From Ctena decussata (lineage: Eukaryota > Mollusca > Bivalvia > Lucinida > Lucinidae): a stretch of DNA of 64,000 bases. The position numbers were made by a program, and so were the translations under genes. The number at the start of each line of letters is the position of its first letter. The stretch's first letter is position 1. A model generated the notes under the pieces. It was not told where the DNA came from, did not search any database, and was given only the letters and a program-made list of their open reading frames with translations. Shown here one piece after another: positions 1-11,583 of the stretch. The DNA lies in the NCBI GenBank assembly GCA_963989385.1, contig OZ022503.1, positions 93,878,638 through 93,942,637 on the forward strand, written 5' to 3'.

Positions 1-120
1 TGCAGTGTTTGACTCTTTGTTTTGCTCTTGCTGACATTCGTTTGATTGTGATGACTTATCAGGTCCCAGTGAGCTCGATGTTTCCTTATTTTCAACAGGT
101 ACTGACAGAGACTATACTTT

Positions 121-426
121 TCATCTTCTGGCATCTGACTTCTTTGCTCCCTTACTGGAGTGTCTAAATTTCACCAACTTCTTTCTCACCCTATCAGTTG
201 AGTCGATTGACGACCATGGAGCTCTTGTAGCACCTATTTCTCGTGTAAGAAGAGACGGCAACTTCTCTGTTTGCAGGGCTAAAAGACCATAGCCTGCTTG
301 CCTAACAGAATGACCTGCTATCGCAACCGAACCTTGCTGAGTCCTCGGAGTCAAATACGCTGCTATCTGCGACTCTAGTTCCCTTATACTCTTGTTGAGC
401 TCCTCACTATTTATGTTTAATGACAA
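121..426 (-). CDS. Unrecognised open frame, possible exon or transposon remnant
   Basis: An open minus-strand frame of about 101 codons ends in TGA at 121-123. It has no ATG start: the first possible codon is TTG, and an in-frame stop lies nine codons upstream of it. If real it is therefore an exon or a broken fragment. The product would be soluble and basic at its C-terminus (KKLVKF, KGAKKSDARR), with a short amphipathic N-terminal stretch rich in Glu, Leu and Ile. I see no motif that identifies a family. It stands alone, with no convincing partner exon nearby. It could equally be a chance frame or part of a transposon protein. Confidence 0.25.
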   Translation of the reverse strand: MSLNINSEELNKSIRELESQIAAYLTPRTQQGSVAIAGHSVRQAGYGLLALQTEKLPSLLTREIGATRAPWSSIDSTDRVRKKLVKFRHSSKGAKKSDARR

Positions 427-1566
427 TTCCCAGCCTACGAGTTAATGCGATTTGTCACTATGCTCAGTTAATCTCACCGCTGCCCACCAAATTTGTAGCG
501 TGTACCTTAATTACTGAGCTTATCTTGTGGCTCACTTGGCTCACACACAGTCACAAATGCAATATTAAATTAAAAGTTTAAGAAAGGCTCAATTAAGTTC
601 AAGCTATCTGCTATGATTATGATTCTCCCAATTTCGATTGTGCGACTTGCTCGGACAATGATTGTTAATAACTTACAAATGAGCTGACTGCTCAAACAAA
701 CCATTTATCAAAAATGCAATTACAGAATAAAAAGAATCAAGACCATGCATATAACTTATCAAAATTAGAGTGGCTCAGTAAGGCTCTTATCTATCAGAGA
801 CAGTAGTCAAAGCTGAATATTGAGCCCCTCTTCTGCTACTAAATATTTCGACAAGTAAGTAAATATATGTTTATCTACAGAGTAGGAAAGCCAGTTTTCA
901 GGCACGTCTACGAGTCTGTAGAAATAGTTATTGCCTTACTTATTATTTTTCTTGTCTTCTTTATCACTGAGAATAACTAGTTCTAGCAGACAGCTATCTA
1001 AGCTTTATATACCTGCGACCTGTGATTGGAACTATACCTCATTTGATTGGTTGATTTTAAGTGCAATATCATTGGTCTCAAACTACAGGATTAAGTATTT
1101 TCACTGGCTGGAATCGACGGCAGATGATTGGCTCAAACTGACTGGCTGGAATCGACGGCAGATGATTGGCTCAAACTGTAGGTGATTTCAATCCACTTCC
1201 TTTGTTAAGCTTTTGTATAGAACTAAAGGGGCTATTTTGTCACATAGTCGTACAAAGACTCTTTCCTGCAATCTTGAACTACTAGTAAATGATATTGTTA
1301 TATTTTGTGTATTCATTTACAGAAGCTGGTATTTTTAGTTGGCAGGTGACAGTGTAAATGCAGTATACCAACTGTGGCTAAGGCACAGCTATGCTGCGCT
1401 TTTAAGTATCTTCCAGTTAAAAGAGTCTGCTTTTTTGCAAATTATACCTGTTCTCATTTTTTTTTCGTTTTACTGTGCATGTAAAACATTTTAAGGACCA
1501 CCCTACTCCTCACATATTTATTGCTAACCTTTCAATGTCAATATTTCTGTGATGGTTTACAATATA
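427..1566. other. No gene seen
   Basis: AT-rich DNA with only short chance frames. The one structure I can support is the 38-bp tandem duplication listed separately. Confidence 0.5.
1103..1178. repeat. 38-bp tandem duplication
   Basis: Two adjacent copies of a 38-bp unit (actggctggaatcgacggca...) begin at 1103 and 1141. They are essentially identical, so the duplication is recent. Confidence 0.85.
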
Positions 1567-1746
1567 TGAGCCGCAACACGATAAAACCAACACAGTGGTT
1601 GTGCACCCAGCGCAAACTCAGATCAGCCAGGGCATCCGCTCAATCTGATTAGAGCCTTTGTTTTGCGATTAAAAGATAGCTAAGAGTCTAATCTAGCTCT
1701 GAGCGCTGGGCGAACAACCACTTTTTTGGTTTTCTTGTGTCGCTTA
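1567..1746. mobile_element. Palindromic MITE, 'gagccgcgacacgac' family (copy 1, shortened)
   Basis: Starts tgagccgcaacacgataaaa and ends with the inverted counterpart (ttttggttttcttgtgtcgc). The arms carry the family's internal words 'cccagcgcaaactcagatcag' and 'gctgggcgaacaaccac'. At about 180 bp it is shorter than the usual 235-240 bp, so the second arm has an internal deletion. No protein is encoded. The terminal inverted repeats and palindromic layout suggest a non-autonomous DNA transposon. Confidence 0.75.
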
Positions 1747-1974
1747 TTAATGTCAAAGTGTTTCGGCTTTCTATTTGTAAAACCATTTGTTTAGCATACT
1801 CGATGCACAGATGAAACTAAGACAAGCTAAGTGATTTAACAAAGTTTAGACTGATAACATTATGTCACGGATAAGGCGGCCGATCGTTAACGTTGGAATC
1901 TTTCGCTGTTGTTCTAATCTACATGCCTCAAAGTCCAAAGAAAATCTTTTTTAACTTGTATTGTAAATTGAAGG

Positions 1975-2395
1975 TATGAATGCCATTTTTCTGGTGTTTA
2001 TGGAAGTATAAACTACATTGGGTCGCGTGCATAGTAAGTGAAACCCTGTAAACTTGCTAGCGACCAATGTTGTTTGTACTTCGATAAACACCAGAAAAAT
2101 TAAGTTCATTGCTTAAATATTTACATTCTTTTCTATCTATTAAATGACCACAATTATGCGTTAGGGCTACAACTGAAGCAGAAAAACATTTAACTAACAA
2201 CGGAACAGCGTCAACGACGTCATAACGTCGCCTACGTCGAATTGGATTGGAGAAACCATAGTTTATTTTGACGTCATTTAATCTTATGTAACGTCGCGTG
2301 AACCGATGCAGTTATTGAAGTATAAATTACATTACGTTCTAATGGCTTACCATAAGGTTTTTCAATAAATGCACTGAGAATGCAAATATGTCATG
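1975..2395 (+). repeat. 420-bp dispersed repeat with internal hairpin, copy 1
   Basis: Homologous over its whole length to 4556-4975 in the same orientation. It opens with a long inverted repeat: 'ttctggtgtttatggaagta' near 1989 is answered by 'tacttcgataaacaccagaa' near 2076-2097. A region rich in 'cgtcataacg' follows. There is no coding frame. The two copies have clearly diverged, so the duplication is old. Confidence 0.75.
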
Positions 2396-3230
2396 TAGCC
2401 CGTGAAGAGAAATTGTTAATACAGTGCATTTATATGAAAGTAAGCGGAAATGCAGCATCACTGTGAAAAGTAAGAATATGCATTTTCTGCAATCTACATA
2501 ACGCAGCTGCTAGAAAACCTTGCTTGTAACAAGTAATTCCTACTTAAAGTTGGGATATAAGCTAACCTATCTCTATAGCTTGTAATACGGTCATGTATGT
2601 CGGAAGTCCTCCGAGTAACATTATCGACTGATGTAAACAAAAGTTCTAAGTAGTTCCGTTTCTGTTGTTCAGTAATAGCATAAATAGACTGATCAAAGGT
2701 GACTACGGAAATCAGACATGCATTATAGATTCCAAAGACGGTTATGATATACTGAAATTTCTAGAGTGAAGGTCACTGCACTTTATGCACCTATTTTTCA
2801 ATATTTGGATCATTGTGGTATCTAAGTAAATTCTTCTTTATACGATACGTTTTTGGTTAATGACAACGAATTTTCAATTTGCGTGCTAAATCGGCTTAAA
2901 TCAGTCAAATTGTCAGATATATATCTTAACTAATCACGCGGGGATGCGCGAATAAAACATGAATTTTGTGTCTAAATTGATTATTTCGCGAGTACACAAA
3001 GGCATCCCAATTTGAATTTTAATAGCGTGAAAACGCTTATTTGTTAAAAGGGCAGGAAGTTGTAATCAAAATAGTTTGCCTCTTTGTGCCCAATGCAACA
3101 CATATTGCTTTTAGACACATTTTCTCACGATATGTTTAAACAAGTATTTGTAATCAAATGAAAATTAGGCTGCTTTATACATGAAATGTTGTCAGGATAT
3201 CCACTGTATATCCGCTCAATTGATTTTTAT
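2396..3230. other. No gene seen
   Basis: AT-rich, with stop codons in all frames. No repeat family recognised. Confidence 0.4.
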
Positions 3231-3234
3231 AGTC

Positions 3235-4340
3235 CCGCTTTGAAAAAAGTGGGGCCATACTGGATTCGGTCTGTCTGTAATTCCATAATTCCGTAAGATT
3301 TTTGTGTGAAAATTTGTGCCACAGTCTTCTCAGGAACTATTGAAGCTAAAATCTTCAAACTTAATATACATATGGACAATAAATTGTTAAACCGTGGGAT
3401 TTAGAATCGGGCTCATTGCTCTTATTCTTCCCTTTATTTGTCAATTATTTTTTAAAGCAAATTTGTGTCACACTTTTCTCATGAACCGTAGAAGCTAGGA
3501 CATGCATACTTGGTATACTTATGGAGAATTAATGATTGTATCGTGGGATTGAAAGTCAGGCTCATTTCTCTTATTCTTCCATCTTTTATCTATTTTTCTT
3601 TCTATCACTTTTTAGCATATAATATTGAAAATTTGTTTCAGTTTTCTCAGGAACTATTATAGCTAGAGTCTTCGAACTTAGTATACATATGGACAATGCG
3701 TTGTTGTATTCAGGGATTGAGAATCAGGCTCATTGCTTATATTCTTCCTTCTATTCGTTCATTTTTCTGTCTTTTCGAATTAACTTTGTGTCACAGAAAT
3801 CTCTGGAACTGTACAAGCTAGAATCTTAACACTTATTAATATATGGAAAATGAGTTATTGTACCATGGGGTTGAGACTGGGTCTTATTGCTCTTATTCTT
3901 CTTTTATTTATCCATTTTTCTTTCTTTTTCTGTTTCACACATTTAAAAGTTGTGTCACAGATTTCTAAGGAACTTTTAAAGCTAGAATTTTTAAACTTGG
4001 TATACATATTGACAGTGAGTTGTTGTACTGTTGGAATGAGAATCAGACTCGTTGCTCTTTCTCTTCCTTCTGTTTGTGCATTTTCTATCATTTCAAGGTG
4101 AATTATGTGCGACAGAAATCTCTAGAACTATACAAGCTAGAATCTTCAGCCTTATTCTACATATGGCGAATATGCTGTTATATCATGGTATTGACACTGG
4201 GGCTCATAGCTCCTATATTTCCTTTTTTTATCCATTTTTCTTTCTTTTCATATCATCAATGTTGAAAATTATGTTATAGTTTTCTTGGCAACTATTCAAG
4301 CTACGCTGTTCAAACTCAGTAGACATATGAGTAATGACTT
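3235..4340 (+). repeat. Diverged tandem array, about 150-170 bp units
   Basis: Roughly six to seven degenerate units. Each contains 'ttttctcaggaactattgaa', then 'agtatacatatggacaatga', then 'gaatcaggctcattgctctt'. The last word recurs at 3410, 3559, 3728, 3880, 4045 and 4199, a spacing of 149-169 bp. Short open frames on both strands in this stretch simply read the repeated unit and are not genes. Confidence 0.8.
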
Positions 4341-4555
4341 AAAAACTTCCGACATTCAAGCTATTTACAGAAAGTGCTTAATTAAGATATGTACCTGCCG
4401 TGCCTACAGTACATCTTGGGTTAGGACGGTTGACTTTGTTGCATTCGTCTCTTTTTTTCTATTCAAGTTGCTTGATAGTCTCAAAGAGTCGTTTAATGTC
4501 AAGCAGTCAAATGATTGATTACCCTACTTGTGAATCCTTTGTTTAATAAAAGGAA

Positions 4556-4975
4556 TGAATTTCATTTTTCTGGTGTTTATCGAAGTGTAACTACATTTGG
4601 TCGCGTGCAAAGTAAGTGAACCCCGAAGGGTTTCCTGTAAACTTTGCTAGCGACCCAATGTAGTTTATACTTCGATACACACCAGAAAATTTAAGTTCAT
4701 TGCTTATATGTACATTCTTTTCTGTCTATTAAAAGACCACGAGTTCGCGTTAGGGCTACAGTTAAAGCAGAAAAAAAATTATAAGCAGTTTTTCTACTAA
4801 CAGCGGAACGGCGTCAGCACGTCATAACGCCGCCTACATCCAATCAGAGTGAAGAGAACCATGGTTTATTCCGACGTCACTTAACCTCATGTGAGTCTAT
4901 GTAGTTATAAATTATATGTAGGTATACATTACATTACGTTCTAATGGTTCACCAAATGCATTGAGAATGTAAATA
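4556..4975 (+). repeat. 420-bp dispersed repeat with internal hairpin, copy 2
   Basis: Direct-orientation partner of 1975-2395, with the same hairpin (ttctggtgtttatcgaagtg near 4570, tacttcgatacacaccagaa near 4668-4690) and the same 'gcgttagggctaca' and 'acattacgttctaatgg' words. The two copies flank the tandem array at 3235-4340. Confidence 0.75.
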
Positions 4976-6177
4976 TTTACTATGAAATTTAGCAAGGGAC
5001 AAATTAAGTGGGCAGTGCCAACGCATGACGTTTCTCATTGACCATTGAGGCTTAGACGGCTCGGTTGGGGAACCATTCAAAATATATTTATTAATTTTCT
5101 CAGTACCATTGTGGTTACATATACAGTCCGTTTGCTCCAAAGTGCAAACAGGAATTTGTTTATTTTCTCGAAAATGAAGAATCTGCCATCATTCAAATGT
5201 CGCAAGGATTCTTATAGCAATAATTAACAAAATACGAGTAATCGGATTTATTTTTTATGTTTTTGTTAAATGCATTATGTTAATAGTAAGGCGAAACAGT
5301 GAAGGCTGTGCCTGCTTGAACAGCCAGCAAGCTATTAGTCAGCAATAGTGTATACTCGTTGCTTACTACATTTGTCGAAGTATATGAGTTTATCTGGTGA
5401 TATTGTGTTGCAAATATACGTTAAACTTGTGTATACAGGTAGTTTTCCAAGGGAAACGTATATTTTTCAAAAGCTAATAATTTATTGGTGAAATAAATAG
5501 CTAAAAATGGAGTTGGAATAAAAAAAACAATAAATTTAGCATACATGTTCTAAGAATAGTATATATTGGTCACATGCTACTATATGTAAAGTTAACGTAA
5601 ATGGCTTCCAACGGCAAAATTGTACTCCCTAGTGAGAAAGAGGCGAAAATGACATTTTTAGATTTTAGTTCCTTGTTTTAAAAGAAAGTGTGTGTTTTTT
5701 TCTCAAAACTTCACATTTCTGAAAAAATATTATTTGTTGATGTAAAGAATACTAATTTGAAAGTCTGGTGTCTCTCACCAGTCTGAGAAACTAATAGGAA
5801 CCCGTGAACGGACTGTGTAACTGTAGACTCTACTTCTTATTTCGTTTTGTGCTTTAAAAAAAATTACGTTCATGAACAATAAATGTATCATAATTTATTT
5901 GGTATATTAATGGCCTTTGATAGCATTCGTTGCCTTTACTGCAGATGGTGTTGTGCCGAGTGGCGGCCGTAAAACGTCTCCCCGTACATAATCCATTGTG
6001 CAAATTACATTTTATTTTCGTCCTTTGAGATCAGAGGATATGTTCTGAGGAATTTGAAATTTTAGATTGGTTTAGACTCTTATTCTAGATCATCGTCTTT
6101 TACATTATTTGGATCCTTTTTGATACTAAGCAGTCTTTGAATCGACTGCCCAATTAAAATGAAGCAATTACAGTATG
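4976..6177. other. No gene seen
   Basis: AT-rich DNA with only short chance frames on either strand. Confidence 0.4.
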
Positions 6178-6302
6178 GTTTCTCTGTTTTTGCCACCAGA
6201 TATTGCCAGGGTCACTGATGAGGCTTTATTAGCCGAAACTACGTAGTCTGGCCCATGTTCCTGCTTCTGAATATGTTCACTGCTCTTGAAGGTTTTAATT
6301 GT
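6178..6302 (+). repeat. Dispersed repeat pair, copy 1
   Basis: Shares 'gccagggtcactgatgaggc', 'gccgaaact', 'tggcccatgttcc' and 'gttcactgctcttgaagg' with 22910-23045 in the same orientation. The 'gatgaggc...gccgaaac' layout resembles sequence near retroelement ends, but no family is assigned. Confidence 0.6.
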
Positions 6303-6465
6303 TATGTTAATGAACAGTCCTCCTGTGTTGGGCTGTGTGTTTGTTTTATCGCAGATTGGATGATCCGTATTCTTGGTTGCGTTTCGTCGTTCTTGTTTCA
6401 GTGTCTTCGTTGGGCTGTGCTTTGTGTTTGCGGCCTTTCATGCGTATCTGCTAACTACATTTGGC

Positions 6466-6857
6466 CACGTTCAGCATAATTACTTGAGTAAACCAGAGCA
6501 GGTCCTAGGTATTCCTCGGGATACTCAAATTATGTTTAAAACATAAATGAGCCGCGACATGACAAAACCAACAAAGTGGCATGTGCGCCCAGCGAAGACT
6601 CAGATCAGCTCGGGCATCCGCCCAGTCTGATCAGAATCTTCCCTGTCGGCATGAAGGTAATTTAGACCCTTAGCTACCCTTTAAGCGCACTGCAAAAACT
6701 GTGATCAGTCTGGGCGGATGCCCAGGCTGATCTGGGTCTTCGCTTGGCGCGCATGTTACTTTGTTGATTTGGTCGTGTCGCGGCTCAATTATCTTCGAGT
6801 AGCCCTAGGAATACCTGGGTATTAGGGCGGTTTACTCCAGTATCTATGCCGAACGTT
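6466..6857. mobile_element. Outer palindromic element split by a MITE
   Basis: The left arm 6466-6529 (gttcagcataattacttgag, then taaacc...ctaggtattcctcgggatac) is the inverted match of the right arm 6795-6857 (gagtagccctaggaatacct ... ggtttactccagtatctatg). The interval between the arms is almost wholly occupied by the MITE at 6548-6787. A lone arm of the same family lies at 31275-31346. The simplest reading is one palindromic element inserted into the loop of another. Confidence 0.75.
6548..6787. mobile_element. Palindromic MITE, 'gagccgcgacacgac' family (copy 2, nested)
   Basis: A 240-bp copy starting tgagccgcgacatgacaaaa and ending with the inverted terminus ggtcgtgtcgcggctca. Inner arms carry 'gcgcccagcgaagactcaga' and its mirror 'tctgggtcttcgcttggcgc'. 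The sequence is non-coding. It lies between the two arms of another inverted repeat. Confidence 0.85.
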
Positions 6858-7140
6858 AATTTCACTTGCCTTCAGGTATATGTTTTCGAGGCTGACATCA
6901 GTTCAGTGCCGAATTACAACTAAAAGTACAGCGTTATCGTATCGACGTGCAAACATGATACAACCATTGTGCAGGAACAAGGGCTCATTACGAGTCTCAA
7001 CCCAAGTCAACTTAACAAATCTTTATTATACTCCTAGGTCACATAAAATGACATACGAGAAACTATTTAAACATAACAGATCATGCAATTCATGGCATAG
7101 CAAACAGTTCATATTGTAAATTGGCAGGAAAAAATGGAAA

Positions 7141-7290
7141 GACAGAAGAAAAAGTGAAAAGACGAAAAAAGGAAAGAAATATAAGCAGAGCGTATATTTG
7201 GGGGAAAAGTAAAAAGACAGAAGAAAAAGTGAAAAGACAGAAAAAGAAAAGAAATATAAGCAGAGCGTATATTTGGAGAAAAGAGTCATT
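7141..7290 (+). repeat. 75-bp tandem duplication, purine-rich
   Basis: The units at 7141 and 7216 share 'gacagaagaaaaagtgaaaa' and 'aatataagcagagcgtatat'. The repeated unit creates Lys/Arg-rich chance frames on + and Phe/Leu-rich frames on -, neither of which is a gene. Confidence 0.85.
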
Positions 7291-8271
7291 TAAACAGACA
7301 TATTATTACTGCATATACCAGCTTAAATAATACTTCATTCACTTTTATTGTTTATATCTTTTTTTCATCAAATAATTTCTTTCATTTTTTCAACCATCAA
7401 ATAACGCTTTGGTGGCTAACAGATGATAATTAGAGTTCCAATAAATGAACACAGCTGGCACACAGCGGACAACTGCGACATATCAGCGCCGACTCAACGT
7501 CGTGGACTTGAGTCAGAGCTAACAGGACGCAGTCTTATCGCCCTGGGTATGCTGTACCACTTCAAGAAACATACTCGCAAACTATAGAAACACTCGGACC
7601 ATACACAAAGAACACAGGAAGCTCGACAATCCGCACAGTCCATTCCTGCAGGCATTTGATGTCACAAAGACGTCACATGACGTAGTATCGATGCCTGCTG
7701 GGAATTCTCCACAGTAGCGACAAAAAAGTATTTTATACAGGGTTTGGCAGACTGCGCGGTCATGCAAGCCGATCTGAGTTCTCCAAACTTGTACATGGTA
7801 TAAGTAACTCCCGAGATACGTTACTTAAATGATAAGCAATGGTAAACAGTATTTTTAGATTAAAAAGATAGAATGGCATTTGACAGAAACCTTACAAATT
7901 CAAGCAACCTATTGAAACTGTTATGGGCCATTAACACAGACGCAGGAATTATCTTTTCAGACCAATGTTTGCAGTATCTCTACCCTATTATATTGTTTCC
8001 GTTTAAAAGACAAAGCTGCGATTTAATAAGGATCAAGATTCCTATTTCAGGCAGACTTACTCATAATTCAAGTTTTAGATCTGTCAGAAGATAGCGTAGC
8101 AAAATTATCACTTTGCTGTCTAAAGCAGAAAGTATCTATTTCTGTCTGTGATCTTATAACTATCTGCAGTTACAATATATCTAGTAGAAAACAACGTTGA
8201 AACACCGTTGAATCAATGTAGGCGTTACTTCAATGTTGTTTAAACGTTGTGTGTTTCACAACTTTCCGATT
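7291..8271. other. No gene seen
   Basis: Short frames only. No splice-flanked open stretch or recognised repeat was found. Confidence 0.4.
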
Positions 8272-8337
8272 TTCATTCCAAATTCTAATGCACTACATGT
8301 AACGTTCATTCCAAATTCTAATGCACTACATGTAACG
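8272..8337 (+). repeat. 33-bp exact tandem duplication
   Basis: The unit 'ttcattccaaattctaatgc...gtaacg' occurs at 8272-8304 and again at 8305-8337 without visible differences. It lies at the left end of the MITE-like repeat 8278-8536. Confidence 0.9.
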
Positions 8338-8536
8338 TATGTAACGAGACGTCTGATTGGATAACGTCAAAAATTTGCAACAGTATATCCTGTGATATAC
8401 TGTCGGAAATCCGATGACATTATAGAATGTCGCTTCTCATTGGCCGACGTTTGGTGTTACGCACCTGAAAGTGCTTGCGATGGGTGCAAGGTAGTATGAA
8501 TTGAAAGATGAAAATGTTAAAAGTGCATTAGAATGG
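8278..8536. mobile_element. MITE-like element with 'ccattctaatgcac' ends
   Basis: The left end 'ccaaattctaatgcactaca' is inverted relative to the right end 'agtgcattagaatgg'. The interior has a palindrome 'cagtatatcctgtgatatactg' near 8382. No coding frame is present. Family unknown. Confidence 0.5.
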
Positions 8537-9412
8537 GGATAACTGTATTAAAAATTGTCATTAGTGGATGTAAATCTTCGGTTTTATGGTCTCGAATTGC
8601 GATTTACGGCTCCGCTGACGCGTCGTCGTAAAACTAAATTTCTGCCAATGAAACGGACGATATTCCTCCCCTAATGACTATTTTAAGTACAGTTATACCC
8701 TAATTTTAAGCCAGAAATTTCGAATAGTCCCCACTTAATTACTCTATTAATAGTTTGCATACTGGCCATTCTTTTAAAAGCATTGCACTATGAGGTGAAT
8801 GAGTACCCTTACAGGGCGAACAAGTCTGTCATTTTGATTCGCCTCCCTTTTTGAAAGCGGTCAAAGGATGAGTTACTATAGGAGTATTTGCTCTTTAGAG
8901 AGCAAATCCCATTTTCAGAAGGCTAGCAGGAAAGCAAACGTGAGGTTACGAAAGTTGTTTCCTTTTTGCAAAAATGGCGGGAAACATGGATGTTACCTAT
9001 TCACCTTAATTACTAAAATGATTAAGATACAGTGAGTCTGACACAATAAGAATTTATTAACAAAGTACGGGTTGACATCTGAAACTACCATCATGCTTTT
9101 GACAATTAATGCCGTTTATAACGCAACGCCCTTATGTGTATTTATACATGTACCAATTTTCACACTGTTTCAATAGTTTTAATTTACACTCTTATATTGT
9201 ATGTATTGCCTGAGTTTAAATGAAGTGATGTTTTGTACTGTACTGTTCTGTTCTATTAAATCCAACAACCTACAATGCCATTCAGATTTGTAGATAATAA
9301 CTAAATGAAAATCTCTTCTTATAAAGTATAATTGATTTCATGTAAGCCGATCAAGTTGGTCTACCAAAGTCGCCTACAGCATTCTATGGTAAAGTCCTCC
9401 AGCGTCCATGTT

Positions 9413-9790
9413 GTTACGCGAATAAATAGAGGATCTTACATGAGCGCTCATGTATTATTGAATTTATTAAACGAGTTCGGGATAAAGATCAGATGCGAGG
9501 CTACGCCGAGCATCGTATCGGGTTTCCTTTCCAATCGAGTTCAATAATTTCAAAGATACAGGAGCATGGATGCTAGATTTTATTTACCATATGTCACTAA
9601 AATCTCATTTTATTAGGACTTTTTCACTAAAACGTCCCGATTCGCCATTAGAAAAGGCGACGTTTAAATAGGTGACAACGCATAACGTTACGACGTAGTT
9701 TGCATATCTAATTCACAGGTTGATTTTCGTTCTAATGCAAGGCTTTATTACACTCTCAGATGCAACGTCATATGATAAATATATGGTTTA
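9413..9790 (-). mobile_element. Dispersed repeat family Q (minus-oriented copy)
   Basis: The reverse complement matches 45748-45905 (atttatcatatgacgt, gagagtgtaataaagcc, ttatgcgttg) and 52030-52200 (gctcctgtatt, agatgctcggc, tcgtttaataaattcaa). An internal inverted repeat near the outer end pairs 'acgagttcgg' with 'ccaatcgagt'. It is non-coding and probably a non-autonomous DNA element. Confidence 0.6.
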
Positions 9791-10028
9791 TTTGCGTCAA
9801 GAGGAACTGCAATATTGTATGTGAAACGTGTACATGATGACTTACCTGCGCATTTGCACAGCTTTGTCATCGCATGCAACATAGCTATTACAATGATTCT
9901 AAAACTGAACTGTGCATGTTTTACACACGCAGACCAAGATGGTCCTCTGCTGCACAGTTTGCATTTATTGGGTGATACGTTATCTTATTCTATTTTTATT
10001 TTTTGTTTTTATTTTTATTATTTTATTT

Positions 10029-10054
10029 ATTTTTTTTTTTTTTTTTTTTTTTTT
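10029..10054. repeat. Poly-T run
   Basis: An uninterrupted T homopolymer of about 26 nt within a T-rich stretch. The open frames across it encode Phe runs and are artefacts. Confidence 0.95.
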
Positions 10055-10360
10055 GCGATTTTGTTCAACTACCCTTGCAAAAGAAATGTATACTTGGAAA
10101 AATTTACCCTAGATTTGTGCCTTTTACACGCATGCCAGTCGAAATATTTGTGACGTAAATGCACTGCACTTAACCACAGATTTACGTGCTTTAAACCATT
10201 TCTTAATTGGTATTTCGTCTCAGAGACACGCTGGAAGAAATCATCCTAAACGTCTGTTAAACTACTTTTGCCGATCTAAAATTTTGGAAGTGAAGTATGT
10301 GGTTTTTCGAAAGCAGAAATTACTGGACGTGTGCCTTTGCAATTCTGTGAACATCTTTTT

Positions 10361-10630
10361 GGTTGGTTGGTTGATTTGATGCTTAACATCCACGGTAAAC
10401 AACTAAGGTCATGTCGGGACGGTCAGTTAACCTAACCACACTATTCCTGGGCAGGCTTAGACCTCCTAAGCGGTTAACCAGTACTAAGTGCACATACTTT
10501 CGCCAGTAACTGACAACTGCCCTTCTTGAATCAGCGGAAGGAGAAACGAAAGTATGTGGCCAGACCGGGATTCAAACCCAGGACCTCTGACTTACGAGTC
10601 AGGTGCCCTACCGATTGCGCTACCCGGCCC
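10361..10630 (-). mobile_element. tRNA-derived SINE, copy 1
   Basis: A minus-strand SINE of about 270 bp. The head (10558-10630) reads as a tRNA, with box A TAGCGCAATCGG and box B GGTTTGAATCC. The body is near-identical to 58610-58881 (ttagttgtttaccgtgga, gttaactgaccgtcccgaca). The 3' end is a short (ggtt)n/gatt tail near 10361-10380. Two copies in 64 kb with high identity suggest fairly recent activity, driven in trans by a LINE. Confidence 0.85.
10558..10630 (-). tRNA. tRNA-like head of SINE (not a functional tRNA gene)
   Basis: A 73-nt tRNA-like sequence: acceptor start GGGCCGGGTAG, box A, an anticodon stem CTGAC/GTCAG around a six-base gap (TCGTAA) instead of seven, box B GGTTTGAATCC and GGCC at the 3' end. 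The irregular anticodon loop and the attached SINE body argue against a working tRNA. The loop is Thr(CGT)-like if aligned generously. Confidence 0.7.
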
Positions 10631-10806
10631 GTAAAAAACAAACACAGATGAATTTTATATATATGGAGAATTAGGAAAATGCCAATTAAAAGTTATACAT
10701 TAATTGCTCTTATTTGTTAATGGTTTAAAATTCTACAATGTGATAATACTAAAGACATAAAACTTACATACAATATGATGTTGAATGATTTGCATAAATT
10801 TTCAGA

Positions 10807-11335
10807 CAAACCATCTTGGGCTTAATCAATAAAAAAATAATGTTAGAAAATTTTGGGTTTAATCACGTATGGCTTTCGCAAGGGGTAGGTAATATTAAAG
10901 CTTTTATGAGTTTATTTAAGCAAAGATAAACGGATAACTTTATTCAAAATTGGAATGAACAATTAGAAAAAATTTCGAGGGCAAATACTTATAAATTCAT
11001 TTCTGATCATTTTAAAACTTATTTAGATGTTATTACAGTTCGAAAGTTTAGAAATGCCTTCACTCGTTTACGTGTTTCAACACATAGATTACAAACTGAA
11101 GTCGGGCATACACCAAATAAAATAACATTGGAAAAAAGAATATGTCAGGTCTGTTATGTTTTGGAAGATGAGTTTCATTTCATTTTAGAAAGCTCTTTGT
11201 AAAATGATATACGTGTTCAGTATATTAAAAGATACTACTGGGTAAGATCAATATTCCTAAATTGACAGAACTTTTACAAACTGAGAATAAGTGTGAAGGA
11301 AAAAATCTTTAAATTTGTAATTAAACTTTTTTTGA
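10807..11335 (+). pseudogene. Decayed LINE ORF2 C-terminal fragment
   Basis: The + frame from 10807 reads about 130 residues (QTILGLINKK ... LEDEFHFILE) with one in-frame TAA, then a stop after LESSL near 11200, with recognisable continuation in a shifted frame. The order of landmarks (NWNEQLEKISRA, FRNAFTRLRVSTHRL, then a C-x2-C followed by EDEFHF) matches what I know of the region after reverse transcriptase in non-LTR retrotransposons, including a zinc-knuckle-like CxxC...H motif whose last Cys is lost here. No RT domain remains, so this is a 5'-truncated dead copy. Confidence 0.75.
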
Positions 11336-11378
11336 TCAAATGTAAATTTATCCTCCGTATATACCTGTATTTGTTATT

Positions 11379-11583
11379 CAGTGTTCCGGATAAAATGGGA
11401 TAATGGGGAAGATTGGGGAATTGTATTCCTCTGGTTTTCCATAGAGGTGTATGCTGCGGTCACTCATTTGAGTCGTCTCGACGAGACGATTCTAATGAGG
11501 GGTTGCAGCATGTGTCTTCATTGGAGGGCGGGAGTGACTGTTTCTGAATCTTCCTCAAAATCCCACCTTATCTGGAGCTCAGT
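11379..11583. mobile_element. Short MITE with 'cagagctccagataagg' ends, copy 1
   Basis: The left end 'cagtgttccggataaaatgg' and right end 'ccaccttatctggagctcag' are inverted repeats. The centre is a near-perfect 'cgtctcgacgagacg' palindrome. A related copy is at 59173-59374. Confidence 0.65.

Noticed and set aside
10558..10630. tRNA gene with good A and B boxes
   Set aside because: It is the head of a SINE with a second copy at 58805-58877 and an irregular anticodon loop.
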